Below are positions 1-6,470 of a stretch of DNA of 13,170 nucleotides, in pieces. The stretch covers positions 1 through 13,170 of the forward strand of contig SBFT01000247.1 in NCBI GenBank assembly GCA_006227805.1. Reading direction: 5' to 3'. The notes under the pieces were generated by a model. It ran no database searches. It saw nothing but the letters and a program-made list of their open reading frames with translations, and was not told the origin of the DNA. A program made the translations under genes and the position numbers. Positions within the stretch are counted from its first letter, which is position 1. Each line of letters begins with the position of its first letter. The DNA is from Paracoccaceae bacterium (GTDB taxonomy: Bacteria > Pseudomonadota > Alphaproteobacteria > Rhodobacterales > Rhodobacteraceae).

Positions 1-60
1 GCTGGCTTCCATCCCGACACGCAGCTGGTCGAAGGGCACGTTCGAGATGGGCGTGTTCAT
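1..60 (-). CDS. N-terminal fragment of a probable MaoC-like hydratase domain protein (continues off the left edge)
   Basis: Only the first 20 codons are inside the window, read on the minus strand from the ATG at 58-60. The peptide begins MNTPISNVPFDQLRVGMEAS. The 'FDxLxVGxEAS' pattern resembles the start of MaoC-type (R)-enoyl-CoA hydratase domains, including those fused to phosphate acetyl/butyryltransferase. A Shine-Dalgarno-like GAGGA lies about ten bases upstream of the ATG. The start is 24 bases downstream of the stop of the creatininase-family gene on the same strand, so the two are probably co-transcribed. That a gene starts here is fairly secure from the ribosome site, the spacing and the open frame. 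The family name is a guess from 20 residues; another acyl-CoA enzyme or an unrelated protein is possible. Confidence 0.5.
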   Translation of the reverse strand, partial: MNTPISNVPFDQLRVGMEAS

Positions 61-84
61 GGGCACAGGTCCTCGCGTCGGCTC

Positions 85-858
85 TCAGGTTCCGGGCAAG
101 TCCATGTCACGCACCTTGCGCAACATCTCGATGAAGCCCCGCACCTGGTGTGCGCAGGTGTCGCGTCCCTTTTCGGCGGTGCCAAGATGCGCCTCGCCCA
201 CGGTGCCATGGGGGTTCAGGTCCGGCGCGACCCAGCCATAGCTGACGGGCCCTGTGGGCGGGATCGGGCTGGTCTCGGCGGAAGACCTGAAATCGGCGGC
301 CTGCGACATGTCCACCGTCCCGGGACGGAAGTGCAGCATCAGCGAGGTCTCGACATCGCCGCCATGAATTCCGAAGGCGTTCTCCTGCGCCGAATACATC
401 CCCTCGGGCCGCCCGAAGGCGCCCCACTGGCACTTGACCGCCAGCATCCCCGCCTGGACGCGCAATTCGCGCGCCAGGATCTCGATCAGCGCAAGGTTGC
501 CGCCATGGGAATTGACGATGACGATCTTGCGCAGGCCCGCGCGCGCCACCGACAGCCCGATCTCGGTCCAGGCCGCCAGCGCGGTCTGCGCCGACAGGGT
601 CAGCGTGCCGCCCGCGTGCAGATGCTCGTTCGACTTGCCCACCGCCTGCACCGGCAGGATGCGGATATCGATGTCCTCCGGACAGGTGCGGCGCAACTCG
701 GCCAGCATGCCCTCCGCGATCATCGTGTCGGTGCCCACGGGCAGATGCGGCCCGTGCTGTTCGATCGCCGCCGTGGGCAGGATGGCGATGCAGCGCCGCG
801 GATCGGCCTGCGCGAATTCGGCGTATCGGTACTCAGCCCAGTCGAGGCGTCGCGTCAT
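85..858 (-). CDS. Creatininase-fold metal-dependent amidohydrolase (creatininase family protein)
   Basis: A 257-residue cytoplasmic protein matching the creatininase/creatinine amidohydrolase family, whose members use a two-metal site to open cyclic amides or cleave related C-N bonds. Numbered from the chosen start, the metal-ligand block AIEQHGPHLPVGTD gives E33, H35 and D44, close to the E34/H36/D45 ligands of Pseudomonas creatininase. NSHGGN supplies H118, and HGGDVETS supplies H165 and E170. The HGGN form replaces the H-x-E ligand pair of true creatininase and is the version seen in relatives such as MftE and FAPy deformylase, so creatinine is probably not the substrate. I chose the ATG at 856-858 because GGAG sits eight bases upstream; an in-frame ATG at 879 lies about where transcription should begin from the upstream promoter-like sequence. 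No signal peptide is visible. It probably shares a transcript with the MaoC-like gene after it. Family assignment is firm; the reaction is unknown. Confidence 0.9.
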   Translation of the reverse strand: MTRRLDWAEYRYAEFAQADPRRCIAILPTAAIEQHGPHLPVGTDTMIAEGMLAELRRTCPEDIDIRILPVQAVGKSNEHLHAGGTLTLSAQTALAAWTEIGLSVARAGLRKIVIVNSHGGNLALIEILARELRVQAGMLAVKCQWGAFGRPEGMYSAQENAFGIHGGDVETSLMLHFRPGTVDMSQAADFRSSAETSPIPPTGPVSYGWVAPDLNPHGTVGEAHLGTAEKGRDTCAHQVRGFIEMLRKVRDMDLPGT

Positions 859-885
859 GGTCGGGTCTCCGGTCTTCACGGCGCC

Positions 886-913
886 AGCCTAGCGGCCCCG
901 GACCCGGGCGCAA
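886..913 (-). promoter_or_regulatory. Putative sigma70-type promoter for the creatininase-family gene
   Basis: Read on the minus strand, TTGCGC (908-913) is followed after 16 bases by TAGGCT (886-891). These are fair matches to -35 and -10 boxes. Transcription would begin near 878-880, giving a leader of about 20 bases that contains the GGAG ribosome site at 867-870 and the ATG at 858. The geometry is coherent, but high-GC DNA produces such matches by chance. Confidence 0.35.
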
Positions 914-925
914 GGCGGCTTTCCC

Positions 926-990
926 GACCTTCCTGCTTCTTTCTGGTCGCAAATACGCCGGGGAGCGCGAGGGGCAGCGCCCCTCGCCCT
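926..990 (-). repeat. Transcription-end repeat unit (hairpin plus conserved CCCCGG-rATATTT-like tail), copy 1
   Basis: Read on the minus strand, this starts with a perfect hairpin with 9-base arms (979-987 paired with 967-975, loop AGC as written on the plus strand). It continues through TCGCGC and then CCCCGGCGTATTTGCG into a purine-rich AGAAAGAAG stretch. The same order of blocks recurs twice at 7631-7764. The unit lies 38 bases after the stop of the methyltransferase gene and before the creatininase promoter, so it probably ends the methyltransferase transcript. No classical T-run follows the hairpin. A second short GC hairpin (1004-1008 with 1012-1016) sits between the stop and the unit. 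Confidence 0.6.
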
Positions 991-1024
991 TCTGAAATGG
1001 CGCGCGGCGCAGCCGCACGCACCA

Positions 1025-1516
1025 TCAGGCCTCGCGCCGATAGAGGAAGCAGCGCCCCTCGATGGCGCCTTCGGGCAGCGGCTGTTCGACCAGACCCGCG
1101 AAATACATCCGGTCGCTCGACACCATCAGGCCGCCCGGCGCCAGCAGCGGCTCGACAAGCGGCGAGATCGCCTTCGCGAAGCGGTCGTTCTTTTCCAGGT
1201 TGTGCCCGCCCAGATCGGCATGGATCAGGCTGGCGGTGGCGCCGAAGCGGTCCAGCGCCGCGACCAGGGTCTCGCGCACATCGCCCAGGATCACCCTGTC
1301 GTCGGGCGGGGTCGAATCGGGATGCGCGGCGATGGCGCGCTCGAACACGTAGATGTCGCGCCCCGAGATGCGCGCGCGCATGTGGTGATAGGTGCGCCCG
1401 TTTCCCAGGCCCAGCTCGAAGACCGGGCCCGCCATGTGTGCGGTCGCGGCGATCGCGTGGTCGAGGCACGCGCGCTGCGACACCATGCGGGCAATGAAAA
1501 GATCCAGTCGGGTCAT
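1025..1516 (-). CDS. Small class I SAM-dependent methyltransferase
   Basis: A protein of about 163 residues with a Rossmann-type SAM-binding core. Motif I is VFELGLGNGRT (residues 32-42), the acidic residue after strand 2 is E59 in YVFER, LILGDV-like sequence RVILGDV follows at 74-80, and SLIHADLGGHN (96-106) occupies the motif IV position. LLAPGGLMVSSD (124-135) matches motif VI. It is short for a methyltransferase, with almost no additional substrate domain, which suggests a small-molecule substrate. It resembles the Pfam 'Methyltransf_17' type, but that is from memory. The ATG at 1514-1516 is the chosen start; an in-frame GTG two codons upstream (1520-1522) has a better-spaced AAGGA (eight bases) and may be the true start. 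It is divergent from the ABC importer operon, so the two may share regulation. Methyltransferase class is likely; substrate is unknown. Confidence 0.8.
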   Translation of the reverse strand: MTRLDLFIARMVSQRACLDHAIAATAHMAGPVFELGLGNGRTYHHMRARISGRDIYVFERAIAAHPDSTPPDDRVILGDVRETLVAALDRFGATASLIHADLGGHNLEKNDRFAKAISPLVEPLLAPGGLMVSSDRMYFAGLVEQPLPEGAIEGRCFLYRREA

Positions 1517-1697
1517 CGTCACGGGAGAGGTCCTTTCACATGCTTGTTTCGCCCTCATGCCATGTCGCGGGGCAGAAGTGTAGCGGTCGGGTGACTACAC
1601 ACCATTGACTAACCGGGACATGGGTTGCGAATGTGGGAATGTGACCGTGCCTCTCGCCAGGAAGAGGAGCCGCGCAAACGGAACCAGGGACCTGTCC
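1517..1697. promoter_or_regulatory. Divergent intergenic control region, methyltransferase / ABC importer
   Basis: This gap separates the starts of the minus-strand methyltransferase and the plus-strand importer operon. It holds an inverted repeat, GTGTAG (1578-1583) with CTACAC (1595-1600), spaced 11 bases. TGACTA occurs twice in direct orientation (1592-1597 and 1606-1611), and GAATGTG occurs twice (1629-1635 and 1637-1643). TTGACT at 1605-1610 is a good -35 match for the importer, but I find no convincing -10 at the right distance. On the minus strand TACACT (1577-1582) could be a -10 for the methyltransferase; it overlaps the dyad, so a protein bound there could block that gene. The importer ribosome site AGGGA is at 1686-1690. 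Regulator identity cannot be read. Confidence 0.35.
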
Positions 1698-3467
1698 ATG
1701 ACCCCGATCCTCAGCGTTGATGACCTGACCATCGGGTTTGGGGGTGCGGAGCCCGTCGTTTCGGACGTGGCCTTCGAGCTGGCCCAGGGCCAGACGCTGG
1801 CGCTGGTGGGCGAAAGCGGCTCGGGCAAGACGCTGATCTGCCGGACCGTGCTGCGCATCCTGCCCAAGGCGGCGCGGATCCGGTCGGGGCGCATCCTCTT
1901 GCGCGGCCGCGACGGCGAGACCGATCTCGTCCGGCTGAGCGAACGGCGGATGCGCGACGTGCGCGGCGACCGGATCGCGATGATCTTCCAGGAACCCATG
2001 CGCTCGCTCTCGCCGCTGCACCGGATCGGCAACCAGGTGATCGAGGCCCTGCGCCTGCACCGCCCGGTCAGCAAGGCGCAGGCCACGGACGCAGCCCTGC
2101 GGACCTTCGAGCGCGTGGGCTTTCCGGACCCCGAGCGCGCCTTCCGCGCCTATCCGTTCGAGATGTCGGGAGGCATGCGCCAGCGCGCCATGATCGCGAT
2201 GGCGATGATCACCAAGCCCGAGATCCTGATCGCGGACGAACCGACGACCGCGCTGGACGTGACCACCCAGGCGCAGGTCCTGGGGCTGATCAAGGAATTG
2301 CAGGCCGAGACCGGCACCGCCGTCATCTTCGTCACCCATGACCTGGGCGTGGTGGCGAACATGGCCGACCAGGTGGTGGTGCTGAACCGCGGCCGCGTGA
2401 TGGAAGCGGGCCCCGCCCGCGCGGTGCTGACCGCGCCGGCCCATGGCTACACGCAGAAACTCTTTGCCGCAGCGCCCTCGATCCCGGCCGCGGCGGCACC
2501 CGTGGCCCCGCCGCCCGGACGCGACCTGATCCTCGAGATCAGGTCGGTCTCGAAGACCTACCGGGTGCGGGGCAATGCGGGCTGGCGGTCCGAGACGCTG
2601 GTCCATGCCTGCCGGGGCGTGGACCTCGAGGTGCCGCGCGGCAAGACGCTGGCCATCGTGGGCGAAAGCGGATCGGGCAAGACTACGGCGGCGCGGATCG
2701 CGCTGGGGGCCGAGAAACCCGATCCCGGCGGCGCAGTCATCTTCCGCGACGCGAAAGGAACCGAAATCCCGGTTCACGCCATGTCCCGCAGCGAGAGGAC
2801 CGCCTTCCAGCGCAAGGCGCAGATGGTGTTCCAGGACCCCTATTCCTCGCTCAGCCCGCGGATGCGGGTGATCGACGCGCTGACCGAACCGCTGGAGATC
2901 CACGAGATCGGCGACCGCGAGGCCCGGCGCGAGCGCGCGGCCGAGATGCTGGCGATGGTCGGGCTGAAGCGCGAGATGCTGTTCCGCTATCCCCACGCCT
3001 TTTCGGGCGGGCAGCGCCAGCGCCTGTCGATCGCGCGCGCGCTGACGCTCGACCCCGAACTCCTGGTCTGCGACGAGCCGACCTCGGCGCTGGATGTCAG
3101 CGTGCAGGAACAGATCCTGAGCCTGCTGGAGGACATCCGCGACCGCGCGGGGCTGTCCTATCTCTTCATCAGCCACGACCTGGCCGTGGTCGCGCGGATC
3201 GCCGATGAAGTGGCGGTGATGCGCGGGGGACTCGTCGTCGAGCAGGCGCCGCCCCGGACGCTGTTCCACGATCCGCGCCACCCCTACACCAGGGCGCTGA
3301 TCGCGGCGCAGCCCGTGCCGGACATCGACCGCCCGATCGATCTGAACCTGGTCGCCCAGGGCGCGGGCGCCCCGGACACCTGGCCCGAGATGTTCCGCTT
3401 TGGCCAGGACGCGATGCCCGGACTGATGGAACTTGAACCCGGACACAAGGTGCGTTGCCATGCGTGA
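1698..3467 (+). CDS. Dipeptide/oligopeptide-class ABC transporter, fused double ATP-binding protein (DppD-DppF type)
   Basis: A 589-residue cytoplasmic protein with two complete nucleotide-binding domains, powering the importer encoded by the next three genes. Domain 1: Walker A GESGSGKT (38-45), Q-loop Q98, signature MSGGM (156-160), Walker B ILIADEP (176-182, catalytic E181), switch H214. A proline/alanine linker follows at about 261-274. Domain 2: Walker A GESGSGKT (322-329), Q-loop Q379, signature FSGGQ (435-439), Walker B LLVCDEP (455-461, E460), switch H493. Both domains end with the HxYTxxL motif typical of the Opp/Dpp class. Both catalytic sites look intact. The length suits fused ATPases such as GsiA and YejF. 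I chose the ATG at 1698 because AGGGA lies seven bases upstream and the family sequence begins there; the frame is open 31 codons further upstream without family resemblance. It is the first gene of the operon and overlaps the binding-protein gene by eight bases. Confidence 0.95.
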   Translation: MTPILSVDDLTIGFGGAEPVVSDVAFELAQGQTLALVGESGSGKTLICRTVLRILPKAARIRSGRILLRGRDGETDLVRLSERRMRDVRGDRIAMIFQEPMRSLSPLHRIGNQVIEALRLHRPVSKAQATDAALRTFERVGFPDPERAFRAYPFEMSGGMRQRAMIAMAMITKPEILIADEPTTALDVTTQAQVLGLIKELQAETGTAVIFVTHDLGVVANMADQVVVLNRGRVMEAGPARAVLTAPAHGYTQKLFAAAPSIPAAAAPVAPPPGRDLILEIRSVSKTYRVRGNAGWRSETLVHACRGVDLEVPRGKTLAIVGESGSGKTTAARIALGAEKPDPGGAVIFRDAKGTEIPVHAMSRSERTAFQRKAQMVFQDPYSSLSPRMRVIDALTEPLEIHEIGDREARRERAAEMLAMVGLKREMLFRYPHAFSGGQRQRLSIARALTLDPELLVCDEPTSALDVSVQEQILSLLEDIRDRAGLSYLFISHDLAVVARIADEVAVMRGGLVVEQAPPRTLFHDPRHPYTRALIAAQPVPDIDRPIDLNLVAQGAGAPDTWPEMFRFGQDAMPGLMELEPGHKVRCHA

Positions 3468-5445
3468 ATTGCCCCGCCTGATCTGTGCGGCCCTGCTGGG
3501 CCTGGGCCTGACGGGGCCCCTGTCCGCCCAGGAGATCAAGGCGCCGGAACCGGCCGCGCAGGTTCCGGTCCTGCCGCCGCCGCCCGCCCTGCCGCCCTTG
3601 CAGGAATCCACCTTCTGGAAGGCCGAGGTCGAGCGCGGCGACCTGCCCCCGGTGGCCGAGCGCATCCCGCAGTATCCGCTAATCGTCGATCTTCAGGCCA
3701 AGGGCCGCCTGCCCGGCGTCGAGGGCGGCACGCTGCGCACGCTGGTCTATCGCTCGAAGGACGTGCGCCAGATGGTCGTCTACGGCTATGCGCGGCTGGT
3801 CGGCTATGACGAGAACTACGACATCGTCCCGGACATCCTTCTGGACTTCGAGAACGAGGCCAACCGCCGCTTCACGATGCGCCTGCGTCCCGGTCACCGC
3901 TGGTCGGATGGGGCGCCCTTCACCTCGGCCGATTTCGAGTATTACTGGAAACATGTCGTCCAGAACCCGGAACTGACGCCGGGCGGTCCGTCCGAACTCC
4001 TGATGGCGGGGGGGCTGCCGCCCCGCGTCAGCTTTCCCGACGCCCATACCGTGATCTACGAATGGGATCATCCCAACCCGCAATTCCCCGCGGCGCTGGC
4101 GCAGGCCAACGATCCCTTCATCTATCGCCCCGCGCATTACCTGCGGCAGTATCACGCCGATTTCGCCGATCCCGCGTCGCTCGAGGAGAAGATGCGCGAG
4201 CGGCGCGTGCGCAGCTGGGCGGCGCTGCACAACCGCCTCGACAACATGTATCACTTCGACAATCCCGAACTGCCGACGCTGCAGCCCTGGATGAGCGCCT
4301 CGCCCAATCCGACGACGCGGGCGCTCTTCGCGCGCAATCCCTATTACCACCGCATCGACAGCTATGGCGTGCAACTGCCCTATATCGACGTGGTGGAAAT
4401 GGGCATCGTGGCGCCGGGGCTGGTCGCCGCGAAGACCAACGCGGGCGAGACCGACCTGCAGGCGCGGGGGCTGGATTTCCGCGACGTCGCGATCCTGAAG
4501 AAGGGCGAGATGGACGGGGGGGATTACGTCACGCACCTGTGGGCGAACGGCACCGCCAGCCAGATCGCGATCTACCTTAACCTGAACTTCAACGACGATG
4601 TCTGGCGCGGCGTGCTGCGCGACGTGCGCGTGCGGCGCGCGCTGTCGCTGGCGATCGACCGGCGAATGATCAACCGCGCGCTCTATTTCGGGCTGGGCAA
4701 GGAAGGCGGCATGACGGTCCTGTCGCGGAGCCCCTTCTTCGATCCCAAGAACCTGGTGAAATGGGCGATCCACGACCCCGCGCTGGCCAACCAGCTGCTG
4801 GACGAGGCCGGGCTGAGCGCGCGCCGTCCCGACGGCATCCGCCTTCTGCCCGATGGCCGCCCGATGGAAGTGGTGATCGAGACCGCCGGCGAACGGCAGG
4901 AGGTCGAGAACGCGCTGCAGATCATCGTCGACACCTGGCGCGACGTGGGCGTCAAGCTGGTCATGCGGCCGCTCGATCGCGACATCCTGCGCAACCGGGT
5001 CTATACCGGTGTCACCATGGCCTCGGTCTGGTTCGGCTGGGACAACGGCATCCCGGGCGTGGACACGGCCCCCGACTACCTTGCCCCGCGCGAGCAGGAA
5101 TTCATGGCCTGGCCGAAATGGGGGCAGCATTTCCAGACCCGCGGCGCCGCGGGCGAAGCGCCGGACATGGCGCCCGCACAGCGGCTGATGGAGCTGGCCG
5201 CCGCCTGGGAAGTCACCACCGACCGGGACGAGCGCGCGGCGATCTGGCGCGAGATGCTGGCGATCCATGCCGATCAGGTCTACGGCATCGGCATCCTGTC
5301 CGAAGCGCCCCAGCCCGTGGTCGTGAACAAGGCCATCCGCAACGTGCCCGAACAGGCGACCTGGGCCTGGGACCCGGGCGCGCATTTCGGCGTGCACCGC
5401 ATGGACGAGTTCTGGTTCGATCCGGCCGCGAAGGTTTCGCAATGA
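3460..5445 (+). CDS. ABC transporter periplasmic substrate-binding protein, family 5 (SBP_bac_5)
   Basis: A 661-residue secreted protein that should capture the substrate in the periplasm and deliver it to the two permeases encoded downstream. The start at 3460 gives a classic signal peptide: Arg-containing n-region, hydrophobic core CAALLGLGLTG, and an LSA|QE cleavage site after residue 23. There is no lipobox cysteine, so it should be soluble. A Pro/Ala-rich stretch follows (about 28-47). The family 5 hallmark is at 138-163, including FTMRLRPGHRWSDGAPFTSADF. It is larger than DppA or OppA (roughly 530-540 residues), nearer the size of YejA and oligosaccharide-binding relatives. The ATG is preceded by AAGG nine bases upstream and overlaps the ATPase stop as ATGCGTGA, implying translational coupling. 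Ligand unknown: peptides are the default, but oligosaccharides or other compounds are used by some large family 5 proteins. Confidence 0.93.
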   Translation: MRELPRLICAALLGLGLTGPLSAQEIKAPEPAAQVPVLPPPPALPPLQESTFWKAEVERGDLPPVAERIPQYPLIVDLQAKGRLPGVEGGTLRTLVYRSKDVRQMVVYGYARLVGYDENYDIVPDILLDFENEANRRFTMRLRPGHRWSDGAPFTSADFEYYWKHVVQNPELTPGGPSELLMAGGLPPRVSFPDAHTVIYEWDHPNPQFPAALAQANDPFIYRPAHYLRQYHADFADPASLEEKMRERRVRSWAALHNRLDNMYHFDNPELPTLQPWMSASPNPTTRALFARNPYYHRIDSYGVQLPYIDVVEMGIVAPGLVAAKTNAGETDLQARGLDFRDVAILKKGEMDGGDYVTHLWANGTASQIAIYLNLNFNDDVWRGVLRDVRVRRALSLAIDRRMINRALYFGLGKEGGMTVLSRSPFFDPKNLVKWAIHDPALANQLLDEAGLSARRPDGIRLLPDGRPMEVVIETAGERQEVENALQIIVDTWRDVGVKLVMRPLDRDILRNRVYTGVTMASVWFGWDNGIPGVDTAPDYLAPREQEFMAWPKWGQHFQTRGAAGEAPDMAPAQRLMELAAAWEVTTDRDERAAIWREMLAIHADQVYGIGILSEAPQPVVVNKAIRNVPEQATWAWDPGAHFGVHRMDEFWFDPAAKVSQ

Positions 5446-6470
5446 CGATCCTGCGCTACGCGATCTACCGGCTGTTCACCATGCTGGTGACGCTGTGGAT
5501 CGTGTCGATCCTGATCTTCGTCATCATCAACCTGCCGCCCGGCGACTACCTGTCGAACCAGATCGCCGAATTGCGCTCGACCGGGCAGACCGCGGCGGTG
5601 GATCAGGCGGAATTCCTGCGCCGCGAGTATTCGCTGGATCAGCCGCTCTGGCGACAATACCTGATCTGGGCGGGCTTCGCGCCCGGGCCGAACGGGTTCT
5701 CGGGGCTTCTGCAGGGCGATTTCGGCTGGTCGTTCGAGTTCGACAAGCCGGTCAGCGAGATCGTGGGCGGCGCGCTGTGGCTGACGGTGCTGGTGAACCT
5801 GGCGGCGGTGATCTTCGTCTACCTGGTGGCGCTGCCCCTGGGGGTTCTGGCGGCCGCACGGTCCAGGACCTGGGTCGACTACACCTCGGCCTTCGTGGGA
5901 TATCTGGGGCTGGCGACGCCCAACTTCCTTCTGGCGCTGATCCTCTTCTACTACGGCAACCGCTACCTGGGCCTGCCCATCGGGGGCCTGATGGATCCGG
6001 CCTTCGAGGGCCAGCCGATGAGCTTCGAGAAGATGAAGTCGATCCTGCTGCACCTGATCGTGCCGACCTTCGTGATCGGCACCAGCGGCGCGGCGGCGAT
6101 GATGCAGCGCCTGCGCGCCAACATGCTGGACGAATTGTCCAAGCCTTACGTCGAGACCGCCCGCGCCAAGGGGATGAGCCCGTCGCGGATGCTGACCAAG
6201 TATCCGCTGCGCGTGGCCTTCAACCCCTTCGTCGCCGATATCGGCAACCTGCTGCCCGCGATGGTCTCGGGCTCGGTCCTGGTCTCGGTGGTCCTGGGCC
6301 TTCAGACGATCGGGCCGGCCCTTCTGGCCGCGCTGAAGAGCCAGGACCAGTTCCTCGCGGCCTTCGTGCTGATGTTCGTCGCCCTTCTGACGCTGATCGG
6401 CACGATGATCTCGGACGTGCTGCTGATGCTGCTCGATCCGCGGATCCGCTATGAAGGGCGCGAGACATGA
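5442..6470 (+). CDS. ABC transporter permease, DppB/OppB type
   Basis: A 342-residue inner-membrane protein with the DppB/OppB layout: a first membrane helix at about residues 10-30, a long periplasmic segment carrying LPPGDYL and GDFGWSFE-like sequence, then five more helices (about 113-139, 150-172, 203-220, 273-290 and 306-330). The cytoplasmic EAA coupling loop, which docks on the ATPase, is YVETARAKGMSPSRML (236-251), followed by YPLRVAFNP. It ends with the LDPRIRY motif common to this family. The ATG overlaps the stop of the binding-protein gene as ATGA, with GAAGG seven bases upstream. It should form the channel as a heterodimer with the permease encoded next. Confidence 0.95.
   Translation: MTILRYAIYRLFTMLVTLWIVSILIFVIINLPPGDYLSNQIAELRSTGQTAAVDQAEFLRREYSLDQPLWRQYLIWAGFAPGPNGFSGLLQGDFGWSFEFDKPVSEIVGGALWLTVLVNLAAVIFVYLVALPLGVLAAARSRTWVDYTSAFVGYLGLATPNFLLALILFYYGNRYLGLPIGGLMDPAFEGQPMSFEKMKSILLHLIVPTFVIGTSGAAAMMQRLRANMLDELSKPYVETARAKGMSPSRMLTKYPLRVAFNPFVADIGNLLPAMVSGSVLVSVVLGLQTIGPALLAALKSQDQFLAAFVLMFVALLTLIGTMISDVLLMLLDPRIRYEGRET

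Noticed and set aside
148..1497. Long plus-strand open frame (449 codons) across the hydrolase and methyltransferase genes
   Set aside because: It spans two good minus-strand genes and the gap between them, is Arg/Ala/Gly/Pro-rich and shows no family motif. It is an effect of GC-rich codon use.
1650..1667. CCTCT/AGAGG stem in the importer leader as a possible riboswitch or attenuator
   Set aside because: Only five base pairs with an eight-base loop, no T-run and no competing structure seen; too weak to report.
1605..1697. Upstream start for the ATPase at 1605
   Set aside because: The 31 added residues do not look like ABC protein sequence and the ATG at 1698 has an ideally placed AGGGA.
1536..3665. 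709-codon minus-strand open frame opposite the ATPase gene
   Set aside because: Composition is His/Arg/Gln/Asp-rich, as expected when reading antisense to GC3-biased coding DNA. The opposite strand has an unmistakable double ABC ATPase.
3679..5442. 587-codon minus-strand open frame opposite the binding-protein gene
   Set aside because: Same antisense signature (low complexity, His/Arg/Val/Asp-rich) and no ribosome site or domain.
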